NCBI GenBank assembly: GCA_030490835.1
Contig: CM059977.1
Span: 37,159,676-37,223,675, forward strand
DNA length: 64,000 nucleotides
Reading direction: 5' to 3'
From: Annona cherimola
Taxonomy: Eukaryota > Streptophyta > Magnoliopsida > Magnoliales > Annonaceae
In this document: positions 44,316 through 57,440 of the stretch, piece by piece
Position numbering within the stretch: the first letter of the stretch is position 1
Layout of the letters: the number at the start of each line of letters is the position of its first letter
Translations under genes and position numbers: made by a program
Notes under the pieces: model-generated
Seen by the model: only the letters and a program-made list of their open reading frames with translations
What the model was told of the DNA's origin: nothing
Database searches by the model: none

Positions 44316-45289
44316 GGCATCGTAAATACTGAGGATTTCTCATGATTGGCTGGTATATGCTGTTCTGGCTGAGTACGATTTTCTTGCATTGGGGCTTTAC
44401 CCTTATTTTCTGGTGTGATTCGACCAGATCGAAGAATTGCAAGAACATCCTCTTCAACTTGCACCATATTGCAGGAGGCAGAGTCCTGAATATTTGTAGC
44501 CAATGTCCGTAGTACATCTGAGAAAAATGGCTGTATTTTTGGGATTTCAGGAAAGTACCCACTCATTGACTTGATGCACTGATGAACCATGATTTCTTCT
44601 TTGTCGAATTTTTGGTTGATTATTCTGCAATTTATCCATCTCAAGATGTAGTCATATTGAGACTCTCCTGATAGGGGGTGCATGACTTCTATCATCTCTG
44701 GAGGGAACTCTGTTTCATATTCATGAAATCTTTGGATAAACATATCGACGAACTCTTCCCAAGAACCAAATGCTTCTTCAGGAAGCGAGGAGATCCAGAG
44801 AAGGGCACAACTGTCATGGGCCAAGCTCAAAACAAAGTGCCCTAGTGCAAACTCTTCTGTTTGCCCCATTTGACAGACTACCAATGAATAATCAAATAAG
44901 TGCGGCAACACATACTTATGATTCTCATGGAATAACTGAATATGTGGCCAATTATAGCTTAACTCCCTAGTTAAGAAAGGGAACACTCGAAGAATGGGCG
45001 CATCGTTTAACTGCAGCACATGCAGAACTTGGAGTTGATTTGTCCTCCCAAAACCTTCAGCGTCGCTAAAGATTGCCTCTTGTTTGAAGCCTTCATTGCC
45101 GACCCACCAGATTGCCTTTATGAAAGTTTTAGCTCCAAAGGTCTTGTACCCATTGTCAGCCGGAGGGCATACCGCATCCGAAAGGTACTTCGTGACCATT
45201 TCAGGTTCAGTCAACCATATGGCCAAGGGATCACTCCATGTACTGTCTCTGAGATAATTTACGTAATGAGCAGTAGATTCTTGACTGTA
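44270..45289 (-). pseudogene. C-terminal gag extension with a further capsid-like module
   Basis: Directly follows the TAA at 45290-45292 in the same frame as the preceding gag. Residues after DSTWSDPLAIWLTEPEM lead to a capsid-like stretch: FALGHFVLSLAHDSCALLWI, LPEEAFGSWEEFVDMFIQRF and ESQYDYILRWINCRIINQKF, which has the LP...W-E-E...F..RF spacing of Retrotrans_gag. It ends MPCNYRKKPEMHWLVL, 46 bp into the protease ORF. The first codon of the 318-codon ORF is TTG, so it has no start of its own; it was probably read through from the gag upstream. Confidence 0.65.
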
Positions 45290-47158
45290 TTATATTTCCC
45301 TCAAGTAATTACTAGGGAACTGCTCTCTTTGCCTTGACAGGAAGCGGACCAAGAATGCATCTATCAAGATGACCCACTCGGTAATTTCTTCGATATGATT
45401 ATCTTGGTACCAAGACATCACTGATTCCCCCAGTGAGTACCGGAAATATTCCACTCTGGTTTCCCGGGATGCTGGCAGAAGTCGAGATTCTCGCAAATAC
45501 GTGATGATGTGGTTTACCGATGACATCCCAACTTCAAACTTGGTGTAGTTAGAGATAAGCACCGAGGCAGTTCTTCGCCGCTTTGCAGGCTTGGACGTAG
45601 ACGCATTTATATGATAGCAAGTTTCGGTTTCTCCTTTGTTGCTATGTAGGTCCCAAAACGGACCATCCTCGGGGAACTCACGTGGAGTTATATTCTGTAA
45701 TTCCTCGAGAACGTATCTTTTTTTTGCTGGTCGAGGTGATCTACCAACAAGCCGTTGATAGAACGGGAGTAGCAACTCGGGCTGCAAAAAGTCCATGATC
45801 AGGAATGGTTGCACCCGTGAGGATTGCCTCAAATGCCTTGAGAAGAAAGGGAGAATGGCCTTATCCCTTATTCTTTTGTCTTCTCTGCATAAATTTTTGA
45901 GACACCTTTTTGTCCGTCTTAGGCTTGGTGGTTTTCGAACCACTTCCCAATCACCCTTTTCTGCTATCTCAATTGTCACAACATTTGATGAAGCTTGCAC
46001 TGGAGGACTGAGTTTTATAATCCCCTTGTCGATGTAATCTTGCAATATTGCTTGGAGATCCCAACATTTCTTAGTGGGGTGACCGACATATCGGTGGTAA
46101 CTGCAATCTCGCTGGTGAGAAGTATGTCCAACTTCTTCTGGCCTTTTTGGGGCGGGCAACTCGAATAGCCCGGTCGACATGAGGTGCTGGAATAGCGTCT
46201 CCACGTCATCTTCCCCAAAGGCATATTGGATTTCCTCTCTTCGGAAGGGTCTTGCAGGCTGCTCTTTTACAGGCGGCTTTGCTTTATCTGGTTGCTTCTT
46301 AACCTCTGTAGTGTTTGCAGAGGTTTCTCCAGTTTTCTTCTTCTTAAATGTAGTGGTTGTGGATGATTCCTTCTTCCAGGATTTTTGTTGAGACAACAAA
46401 TACTCTTTTCGACAAGCTTCTGTAGCTAGGGCCTGAAATGTACTTAGCTGTTCATTCATCAGCAACGAGATTTCCGTCTTGATGCCATTCCGGCAAAGAT
46501 TGACCTTCATTGCTTGAGATAGGGGTGCTTGACATCGGTTAGCGGCCCTTTGCCATCTAGTGATGTAGTCTTCAACCGGCTCGTCCTTCTTTTGGGACAA
46601 GATAGATAATTCCGATAGTTGTACTTCTCGTGTAGTATCAACGAATCGGGAGGTGAACATTTCTTTCATCTCTTCCCATGTTCGAACTGAGTCGGTTGGG
46701 AGAGATATGTACCACTGGAAAGCATCACCAGAAAGAGTATTGGGAAACATTCGAAGACAAAAATTCGAATGGTGCGCCCAATTGCCCATGGCATAGTGGA
46801 ATGATGCCAGGTGCTTTAACGCGCTCCCAGTCCCATCGAATTGGATCTTTGGTGGCTTCAAATCTCTAGGTAGCAGCTCCGCTTCAACCTCTGGGGGATA
46901 AGGCCTGTTGATTGTCGTTGTAGGGACCCCAGTGAGTTGAGGTGCCTGTCGACGAAGGCATTCGACCACAAGCTGATGCACCATCTCCTTTTGTGCAATA
47001 AACCTGGGTGGAGAGCCCATGGGTGTTTTTACCCGCGCGTCTTGCGTTCGAGGGGTATTGATACGTAAGTTATTGAACTGCAAAAAGTCTTGCTCCAATT
47101 CTGCATTTTCATCTTCCTCGGTCTGCTGCCTAATTGGTTTCTCAGGCTGATGGACTGA
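45290..47158 (-). pseudogene. gag of giant Gypsy, main capsid and Cys/His region
   Basis: 602 codons. Residues 85-230 form the Retrotrans_gag capsid (LKPPKIQFDGTGSALKHLAS, LSGDAFQWYISLPTDSVRTW, EEMKEMFTSRF, DEPVEDYITRWQRAANRC). A Lys-rich linker follows, then CSYHRYVGHPTKKCWDLQAI, the zinc-knuckle variant of Tat gags. Unusually about 250 more residues follow, ending in SLGESVMSWYQDNHIEEITE and LIDAFLVRFLSRQREQFPSN, a second capsid-like fragment. The frame begins after a TAA at 47159 and has no convincing own start, so it is the middle of a longer protein. Confidence 0.82.
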
Positions 47159-47683
47159 TTAACGGTTCCTTGGTGATGGTGGTTGATGGGAACCTGATGT
47201 CTTGTTGCCTTGAGTTTCCATAGCCCATTTCATACGCTTAATCTCCTCCTGGAGGTCATGAATGAGCTGAGACTTGGGTGTAAGAACCTCTTCTTCTTCG
47301 CCCACCATGTAAGATGCTTCAAATTGGCCTCTTGGGAGGGCGGCCCTGATCCCTTCAGGATGAGAGAGACTACAGAATGGCGGTGTAATGGGCATTGCGG
47401 CTGCCCTTGATCGGGTTAACATCTCCGACGCTTTGGAAGTGCTTGGCTGGGTGAGGTCCACCATGTTGACTTTTGTTGTCTGGAGGAGACGTCTCCTCCT
47501 TTTAGCTTCTCTCTTGGGGTGCGGCATCCGGTGCTCTCCTCGGAACGGGGCCACAACAGGCGCATAAGTCATATCCTCTTTCAGTCTGATTAATGAGGCG
47601 AATTGATTTTCGTGTATAAAGTTAGGGATCAGCCTGAGCACCGAAAGAGGCGAATTGTTAGAGAGTCTTGGCTTTTGAGGCAC
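47159..47683 (-). pseudogene. N-terminal gag segment of giant Gypsy
   Basis: Same frame as the downstream gag, separated by one TAA (47159-47161). The listed frame opens at GTG; the first ATG is at 47572-47570 (MTYAPVVAPFRGEHR). Content: a basic patch HPKREAKRRRRLL, then PSTSKASEMLTRSRAAAMP and a short coiled-coil-like LIHDLQEEIKRMKWAMETQ before the stop. This is the usual layout N-terminal to a Tat capsid. Confidence 0.65.
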
Positions 47684-47732
47684 TCTGAGGATACTGCCAC
47701 TTGTTAGAGAGTCTTGGCTTTTGAGGCACTCT
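47655..47732. repeat. 32-bp direct repeat, 46-bp period, at the ORF1/gag junction
   Basis: TTGTTAGAGAGTCTTGGCTT plus 12 further bases occurs at 47655-47686 and again at 47701-47732. Because 46 is not divisible by three, the duplication moves the reading frame; both copies encode VPQKPRLSN in different frames. Confidence 0.9.
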
Positions 47733-47867
47733 CAATTTGCGAGTGTTCTGTAGTGGCTTCTTTTGCGGCCTACCCCTTTGTTGGGGGTGTGAGAACAGCC
47801 TATGCCTTGGTCCTGGTGGCAGTGGCGATGAAGCCTTCAAGTTTAACCGGGAAGTTGTTTTCCCGAA

Positions 47868-48713
47868 CTACTTTTTCTGCTGCACTTTTCTCCTTTGTTT
47901 CCTTGATACGTGATGAGGAACCGTCACTATGTTGGCAGTATCATAGTGATCTGGAGATTTGACTCTAGCTTGTGAGCTAGATGGAGCATGGGTTGACTGA
48001 TGGGGCGAATGCGTCGAGTCGGGGATGACAAATCGCAGGGTGCCTAAACCGGATCGGACAATAATAGGTCCTTGTGGCTTGAATTGGTCATCCCCTCCAT
48101 CGGCCAATGGAGCCTCCAGCTGAGAAAACTTGGTTTGTTTTCTTGACTTCTTCCGCTCTTGGGTGTCACCTTGGTTAGGTCGGGAGGCTAGGTCAACAAC
48201 CCTTGAGGCAGCCTGACCGAATTGGCGAGTGATGGTGCATCGAACAGGATTTGGCATAGTTTTGCTCCCTTTTCGGGGAACATTGGCTTCTGGTCGGCTA
48301 GTTGGCGCTAGCCGAGTTGCAGTAGATTGTCTCGCAGACCTTTTCATGGAACGGGACATCAAAACAGGTTGTCCTGCAGGCTGTTGTGCTGCTGGTTGGG
48401 CTGATGCAGCAAACCGTCGGGCGGACTTTTTGGCATAGTCCGACTGTCGAGCAGGCGGGCCCATTTGGATTGGCGCCTGTAGAGACGGAGTGGTCTTCGA
48501 GCCTTGAACAATAAGTGGCTCCTTAAGTAATGCAGATCGGTCTCTTCTTTGCTTTATCGCTGCAGGAGAGTAGTCGACGTGTCGATAGACACGGTGCTCC
48601 GGCTTCTCTGGTACACGAATAAAATGATGCGGGATAGCCGCATCCATGTGGTCTGGCTCAGAAATGACAAAACCACCATTAGGCAAAAATCCAAAAGCCA
48701 TCGAATGTGCCAT
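47868..48713 (-). CDS. ORF1 upstream of gag in giant Gypsy, 281 codons
   Basis: Starts ATG at 48713, 95 bp after the primer site, just after TGCTCCTTTGCAG, an acceptor-like sequence. The N-terminus MAHSMAFGFLPNGGFVISEP is acidic/neutral; the C-terminal two thirds are basic and Pro/Ser/Gln-rich (AKKSARRFAASAQPAAQQPA, RKQRRKVQQKK). No domain is recognised. A separate ORF1 before gag is a known feature of Ogre-type elements. After the stop (TAG, 47868-47870) the same frame stays open to about 47658, so ORF1 may once have been fused to gag. Confidence 0.65.
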   Translation of the reverse strand: MAHSMAFGFLPNGGFVISEPDHMDAAIPHHFIRVPEKPEHRVYRHVDYSPAAIKQRRDRSALLKEPLIVQGSKTTPSLQAPIQMGPPARQSDYAKKSARRFAASAQPAAQQPAGQPVLMSRSMKRSARQSTATRLAPTSRPEANVPRKGSKTMPNPVRCTITRQFGQAASRVVDLASRPNQGDTQERKKSRKQTKFSQLEAPLADGGDDQFKPQGPIIVRSGLGTLRFVIPDSTHSPHQSTHAPSSSQARVKSPDHYDTANIVTVPHHVSRKQRRKVQQKK

Positions 48714-48807
48714 GAAATCTGCAAAGGAGCATTTCAGAGTGTTAGGTTCGAGAAAATAAGCATATAAAGACCATAGTTTTCAGCTCTTAAAGATGAAGGG
48801 AGAATGT

Positions 48808-48825
48808 TTCACGTCGGGTTCACCA
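48808..48825 (-). other. Primer-binding site of giant Gypsy
   Basis: The minus strand reads TGGTGAACCCGACGTGAA two bases after the LTR. The TGG start and position are right for a tRNA primer; I do not assign the tRNA. Confidence 0.75.
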
Positions 48826-51332
48826 TTTGTTCCGGCCTCGTGAAAAATCATATCATAACTTGGTTAAAGATAAAATTGTTTCCCTGTGGCTTTGAGAATA
48901 AATGCTTAATTAATTTCCCAACAAAATTTTAAAGCATCCAATTGTTTAACCGAGTCCGAAAAGTACATCACAGAAATGTTTTGCATTGCGTTCCACATTC
49001 TGATTTTACATCTCTAACGAGAAAACCCTTGATTAAAAGAGTTGAATACAATGGTCCATAAAAAAAATGCTTAATAATAATAAAGTGTGTAGAAGATCCT
49101 TCTACGTCTTTACAAGTGCACGAAAAATCGTGTCTGACAAAAATATAAAAATAAGTGAGTACACTTCGCTCCGCCCCGTGACTCGAATGTGAGGTATATG
49201 ACGCCACGCGCCATGTCTTAAATATGAGATACATGACGCCACGCGCCATGACTTAAATATGAGGTACACGACGCCACGCGCCATGACTTAAACGTGAGTT
49301 TACGCTTAGCCCGTCGACCAGCGATGACTCGGTTTGGGAACTAGTGAGGGGCCCGTCGGCTACACTAGTGACCCTACACAGCAAACTAAGTGCGTTCTTA
49401 GCTTCTGGATTTACACAGCAGACCAGCGTGTCCCGCTTTCAGCTTCTGTACTTGTACAAGAAACCAGCGTCTCCCGCATTCAGCCTCTGGATTGAACAAT
49501 TGGGTGGTTTTACCAAGAAATGGATTCAACCGAATTTAAAAAGTATGTTTGGGTCATCTTTGACCAATTAACAAAAAAAAGGTTTGAGCCCGACTGGGCT
49601 TGTTAGGGGATTTTTGGGCCATCTTGGGCTTCTTGAAGGGTTTTGAGCCTATTAAGGCTTTTTGGAGGGTCTTGAGCCATCTTGGACTTTTTGAAGAGTT
49701 TTGAGCCATCTTGGACTTTTTGGAGAGTTTTGGGCCATCTTGGGCTTTTTGGAGGGTTTTTGGCCATCTTGGGCTTTTTGGAGAGTTTCGAGCCATTTTG
49801 GGCTTTTTAGAGAGTTTTGGGTCATCTTGGGCTTTTTGGAGGGTTTTAGGCCATCTTGGGCTTTTTGGAGAGTTTTGAGCCATGTCGGGCTTTTTAGAGA
49901 GTTTTGAGCCCAAGAGGGCTTTTTCGGACATTAAGGCTCAGGTTGAGCGAAGAGGTTATATATATATATATTGTATATATATAATAGAAAGGTACTTAGC
50001 CCTGCGTATCAACTTAACTCACTGTTTGGGGAGTATCTACTCAGGCAAAAGTATATGAAAATTCTTTTTTTATAATATATATATTTTTGAAAGTCTAAAA
50101 ATATATATATATTTTTGGGCCCGTGGGGCAAATACATATATATTTTTTTTTTTTTTGAAGGCCCGCGCAGGGCATTTTAGAAATCAAAATCTTTGTTTTT
50201 TGTATGCCCGCGGGACATCTATGTAATTTTAGAAATCAAAATATTCATTTTTTTGGATACCTTTGAATATATATGTGTATTTTGATATATTTTCATAGAA
50301 AGTACACATATATTTATTTTTATTTTCTTTTTAAAGGAGGAAATATACTTAACCCTTGTGTCAATTCAACCCGCCAGTCGGGGAGTATCCACGTTGGGAA
50401 GAGTAGTTTTTGAAAATAATATATATGTATATATATATTTATATATATATAATATACACATATATATTTTTAAAGGAGAAAATATACTTAACCCATGTGT
50501 CAATTCAACCCGCCAATCGGGGAGTATCCACATTGGGAAAAGTAGTTTTTGAAAATAATATATATGTATATATAGATATATATATATATAATATACACAT
50601 ATATATTTTTAAAGGAGAAAATATACTTAACCCATGTGTCAATTCAACCCGCCAATCGGGGAGTATCCACGTTGGGAAAAGTAGTTTTTTTTGAAAATAA
50701 TATATATGTATATATATATATTTATATATATATATTTATATATATATATTTATATATATAATATACACATATATATTTTTAAAGGAGAAAATATACTTAA
50801 CCCGTGTGTCAATTCAACCCGCCAGTCGGGGAGTATCCACGTTAGGAAAAGTAGTTTTTGAAAATAATATATATGCATATATAAATTTATATATATAATA
50901 TACACATATATATTTTTGAAGGAGAAAATATACTTAACCCGTGTGTCAATTCAACCCGCCAGTCGGGGAGTATCCACGTTGGGAAAAGTAGTTTTTGAAA
51001 ATAATATATATGCATATATAAATTTATATATATAATATACACATATATATTTTTAAAGGAGAAAATATACTTAACCCGTGTGTCAATTCAACCCGCCAGT
51101 CGGGGAGTATCCACGTTGGGAAAAGTAGTTTTTGAAAATAATATATATATATATGTAGATATATATATTTATATATATATAAGAAAGAAACTCTCCTTTT
51201 TGTTAACTAAAAAAAAAATTATATCCGGAGAACTCACGTTCTCTCTTCTTTGAGCGCGGGAAAGCTCCTTTCCCCGTCTTCGTTGTTTTCGTTGTTGTTT
51301 CTTTCTTTTTTTTCGAATGAAGGGCCAAGGGG

Positions 51333-52871
<1,539 letters not shown>

Positions 52872-53139
52872 AAGGGATGGGATGTCTTCAGAGACCGCAA
52901 TTCCTGCAGCTCCTTCTGCAGCCGCCGATTCTCCTCAGTCAGCGTCTCGCAGCAGCGTTTCAGATACTCGCAGTCTACTTCCGTCTGCTTCAGTTTCGTC
53001 TGGATTGAGGGTGTTGTGTTCTTTGAAGCTTTCTTCGAGAAACGCCGACTGCTCTTTGGAGAGCCTGAGCTTCTTCCTCGTCATGCCGTTCTCCTCTTCG
53101 TCACTCCATTTCTCAAGATCCACGCCGTCATCAGGCGCT

Positions 53140-53594
53140 ACTGGCGTCGCCTGGGCCTTCGGCGTCATGATCTTCTTCTTTGTCTACTGCACCGCTGGAA
53201 TATCCGGCGGGCACATCAACCCGGCGGTTACGTTCGGGCTCTTCCTGGCGCGCAAGGTCTCGCTCCTCTGAGCCGTCTCCTACATACTGGTGCAGTGCTT
53301 GGGCGCCATTTGCGGTGTGGGTATCGTCAAGGCCATCGTGAAGGACCCCTACAACAGTTTGGGCGGCGGGGCCGACACGGTCATCACCGGCTACTCGAAG
53401 GGTACGGCCCTGGGCGCTGAAATCATCGGCACCTTCGTCCTCGTCTACACCGTCTTCTCTACTACATATCCAAAGAGAAAAGCTCGCGACTCTCATGTGC
53501 CGGTTTTGGCTCCTTTGCCAATTGGGTTTGCCGTGTTCATCGTCCATCTTGCAATGATCCCCATCACGAGAACGGGCATCAACCCAGCAAGGAG
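53140..53594 (+). pseudogene. Captured PIP aquaporin fragment (5' LTR)
   Basis: Same fragment with the same internal TGA (53269-53271). It has a few private substitutions, such as [10 protein letters not shown] in place of [10 protein letters not shown]. Confidence 0.92.
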
Positions 53595-53651
53595 GTGGCG
53601 ACTGCGGTCCGCGGAGCTATCATCCTTGCGAAGCTGTCGTTGATACCGGTG
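53589..53651 (+). pseudogene. Captured ribosomal protein S2 snippet (5' LTR)
   Basis: Same snippet; here it reads AKLSLIPV, keeping the Leu that is Met in the other LTR, so this copy is closer to the presumed source. Confidence 0.75.
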
Positions 53652-53655
53652 AAGA

Positions 53656-53924
53656 TGGAAGCATTCACCGAGTTGGGGCTCTCCGTCAAGGAGACAATCG
53701 TCTCATTCCGCTGCTATGGGCCTGATAAGGCTGTGGACGCTTGAAGCAGCAACCGCATGCTGGAGCCGTCGGCACCGACCGGAGCTGTGAATGTGCAGTT
53801 GACGACGACGACGGTTTAGACGCGGCCATATCCCCAGTCGGGGAGGATTTTCTTGCTTGTCACGGTGATGGATGGTGAAGATCTAGCAACTTTACTTCTC
53901 CAGCTCCTTGAAGCAGCTTTGGTA
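53656..53924 (-). pseudogene. Captured GALS-type fragment (5' LTR)
   Basis: Same fragment, but the GRVY tyrosine codon is a stop (TAA, plus-strand TTA near 53816), a private mutation of this LTR. Confidence 0.62.
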
Positions 53925-54069
53925 TGAGAGCTTCTTACAACTCTCCAGTTTTCTTTTTCTTCTTCTTCTTCTTCTTCTTCTTCTTCTTCTTCTTCTTCTT
54001 TTTTTTTTTAAGATGAGAAGTCATATACTCGTAGTAGTGTCATAGTTAAAAATTTACCTCATCAGTAGG

Positions 54070-54520
54070 TGTTGCATATTTAATGCACTAACGTTTAAAA
54101 ATTTTTGACCATTATGACCGAAGTTGCTCCTGAAGTTGACATGGTCTACGACTTCACCCAAGTCACATACTGAAGTCAACTTAGACTACAACTTGAGTGC
54201 ACCAATAGCTTCTATAGAAGTTTTCTTCAAGCTTTAAGCATCAAGTTTCTCTTGGAGTCGACTTAGGACTTGGGACTTCATCCAAGTTGCATATAAAGTC
54301 TACTTAGTCTTTGACTTCACTATATGTTAGAGTTTTACAACCTCAAATCATTCTTCTTTTAAATTTCTTCCCTTCAAGTCTTACTTTTTGGTCAACTTCA
54401 TGGGAGACTTAATCCAAATCGCAAACGAAGTCAATTTGGAATACGACTTCAATTTTCATACTGGTTGAAAATTCTTCAAATCTTCTTTTATTCTTCTAAG
54501 CCGCATATTTTGAGTCAACA
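54070..54520 (-). repeat. Old copia-type LTR, 5' (U3) part, antisense
   Basis: The minus strand reads TGTTGACTC at its start (54520), then degenerate AAGTCG/CGACTT motifs, then AAATTTTTAAACGTTAGTGC and ATTAAATATGCAACACC, matching the LTR at 2630-2675 of the nested copia family. The join at GTAGG with 31710-32383 restores the LTR order. The outer flanks (AAGAA and ATGGT) do not match, so the end-state (solo LTR or rearranged) is unclear. Confidence 0.65.
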
Positions 54521-56030
54521 ATGGTTTAGAGTTGGAGTACTTTCCCAAAGACAAAAGGCTCTAAAGTGCAAGTGGGTCTTTAAGATCAAGAAAGATGGAA
54601 ATGACAAGCTAATAAAGTACAAAGCTCGATTAGTGGTAAAAGTGTTTAAACAAAAGAAAGGTATTGATTTTGATAAAAATATCTCTCCTGTTGTTAAAAT
54701 GACTTCTATTCAAACAATTTTGAGCTTAACAGCTAGCATGAATCTTGAGCTAAAATATTTAGATATGAAAATTGCTTTTCTTCATCATGATCTGGAAGAA
54801 GCGATCTATATGGAGTAGCCAAAAGATTTCAAAGTCAAAAAGAAAAAAAAAACATGGTATGCAAATTGAAGAATAGTCTCTATGGATTGAAGCAATCACC
54901 AAGACAATAATACAAAAATTTTGATTCATTTATGATGAGTCATAGTTATAACAGAACTCAAGAAGATCCATAAGTATATTTCAAAATTTTCTCCAGTAAC
55001 AATTTCATAATCTTGTTACTTTAGGTAAATAATATGTTAATTGTAGGACAAGACATCAAGCTGCTTGATGAACTAAAGAAAGAATTATTCAAGTCTTTTG
55101 ATATGAAGGACCTGGGGCCAGGACAATAGATCTTAGGAATGAAGATTGTTCATGACAGGAAAATGCTAAAGGTTTGGCTGTCACAGGAAAAGTACATTGA
55201 GTGTGTTCTAGAACACTTCAATATGAAAATTGCTAAGCTAGTTAGCACTTCGCTCGTTAGTCACACAAAGTCGATTAGAAAATGTTGTCCTACTACATAA
55301 CAAGAGAAAGCTGATATGGTAAAATTTCTTATTCATCAGCTATCGGGAGTTTAATGTATGTCATGGTGTGCATTGGCCAATTATTGCTCATGCAATTAGA
55401 TTCGTGAGAAGATTTCTTAAAAATCCCAGAAGGAATCGATGGGTAGCTATAAAATGGATCCTTAGATATTTGAAAGGTAATTCAAAATTGTACCTGTGTT
55501 TTGATGGAGCTAATCCAATCTTAAAAGGCTACATAGATGTGGATATGGCAAATGACCTTGATAATAGAAAATCTACTTTTGGATATTTGTTTACTTTTGT
55601 AGGGGGAGTTATTTTTTGGCAATCAAAACTACAAAAGTGTGTAATACTATCTATGATTGAGGCTGAGTACATTGCTGCTACTGAAACTGGAAAAGAAATG
55701 ATATGGGCGAAGAGATTTCTTCAAAAGTTAGGTTTTCAATGGAGTATTACTCTATTGTGATAGTCAAAGAGTTGTAAACTTGAGCAAAAACTTCATGTAC
55801 CATTCTTAAACAAAGCACATCATGTCAGGTTTCATTGGATTTGAGAGAAGGTGGAAGAGAAGTCATTTCAGTTGAAAAAAATGTCCACTAACAAAAACCT
55901 TGTAGACATGTTGACAAAGGTAATCACTTGAGATAAGTTTGAGCCATGCAAACAGCTCACTGGGGTGAGCTCTGGTTAGGAGAAAATATTCCTCCTCTTA
56001 GGCAAGGGTTTGATGAAGGAGATTTGTGGG
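54521..56030 (+). pseudogene. copia pol relic: RT and RNase H
   Basis: RT begins around 54540 and reads ALKCKWVFKIKKDGNDKLIK, YKARLVVKVFKQKKGIDFDK, LELKYLDMKIAFLHHDLEEA. At 55024 the catalytic YVDD is VNN (Asp to Asn), so the enzyme is dead. Then FDMKDLGPG, and RNase H at 55368-55760 (RWVAIKWILRYLKGNSKLYL, DNRKSTFGYLFTFVGGVIFW, EAEYIAATETGKEMIWAKRF). The end near 56020 (GAAGGAGATTTGTGGG) resembles a copia polypurine tract. The 5' part is missing; the left border coincides with the old antisense LTR. Confidence 0.85.
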
Positions 56031-56829
56031 AAAATCAGGCAGAAGATAGAGGAAGCCATTGGATCTAAAGGTAAACAAATGTTAGCATATTTGGGGCTTC
56101 AGTATGGATGAATAGAAAAAAGATAAAAATCTTTCAATCAATTAAGGAGAAAGTTTGGAAGAAATTACAAGGTTGGCAAACAAAACTTCTATTAAGTGGA
56201 GGCAAAGAAATTCTGATCAAGATGATTGCACAGGCGATCCCCAACTATGCAATGAACCTGTTCTACCTTACCGTGCATTTATGTAATGAGTTAAATGCCC
56301 AACGAAGCAGATTCGGGTGAAGATAAAGGGATGGAAGTGTAGAATTAGTTAGGTGTTATGGAAGAACATGTGCATGTCAAAAATAGGGGATAGCGTGGGC
56401 TTTAGGTAATTGTTGGTGTTCAATAAGACCTTAATTGCAAAACATGCATGGAGGATCCTCACTAAAGCTAGCTTATTGAGCTATGAGGTGCACAGACAGG
56501 CATCAAATGGTGACTAGGGTCGAGCAAAGATATCTATTTTTTCAAAGATAAATGGGTTGAGGGAATGATAAAAGTTTTTGGTCCTCTCCTAATGAGCAGA
56601 GAGAAGGATGCGAAGGTGGCTCAATTCATTGATTGGAGTAATATATGCTAGAATGAGGTAGCAATTAGACTGGTGAATCGGGGTGGAATAAAGTGAGTTA
56701 TGTCCCCCTCTTAAGAGCTGAGGAGGAAGATAGAATCATTTGGGAACTAGAAATTGATAATAAATTCTTAGTGAAGTCTATTTACAAAGTTGAGATGAGA
56801 AAATGACGATGAAGAGAGAGCAGAGGAAA

Positions 56830-57440
56830 ATGTCAAACAGGCTCAAAAGCTATTGGTCTAGCCCCATTAATGCATTTTGATGCAGTTGTTTTTTTGTTCT
56901 CAACATTCTCTTTAATGCATGGCAGGTCTTTCTATTCAATGAATAGCATGCGTGTTGGCAGCATTTGGCATGTATGGCCTATAAATAGGCAACCTTAACA
57001 AGAGAAAAGGCAGTCTAGCGGGAAGAAATTTTGAGAGAATTGCTAGAGAGAAGAAAAGTGAGGGGTAGGAGAGTAGGAAGAAATCAAGAGTGGTTTCAAG
57101 AAAACAATACTAGGTGTATTCGGTTCAAGGGTAGAATATAAATTATCTATATCGACTATAATTTCCTTGTGATCTATTTTATTTACTCCTCTTCACCCAT
57201 TATTTTTCCCTTCTTTATAGAAAGATTTGTCCATATAAATCTGATGTTCCAATATACCTATGCCTATGTGTTCTTATCTTTTAATGTTTTAATCCATCCA
57301 TCATGGTCCGAAAGTATTTACTTGTTAATCCGACCATTTTGGTTTGAAAAAAATGATTTCATCCACCCTTTGTGGTCAAAGTTATTTGCATTGTAGTTAT
57401 AAATACTATATCTAAAAAGTTTTGGGGTAGTCATGTCTAG
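56830..57440 (+). repeat. LTR-like insertion inside the LINE
   Basis: This stretch interrupts the LINE frame between the FLVKSIYKV region and IPKKIQIVGWRV. It has a strong TATA-like TATAAATAG at 56980-56988 followed by an A/G-rich leader. Borders and target duplication are not resolved. A solo LTR or small non-autonomous LTR element is the best guess. Confidence 0.4.
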
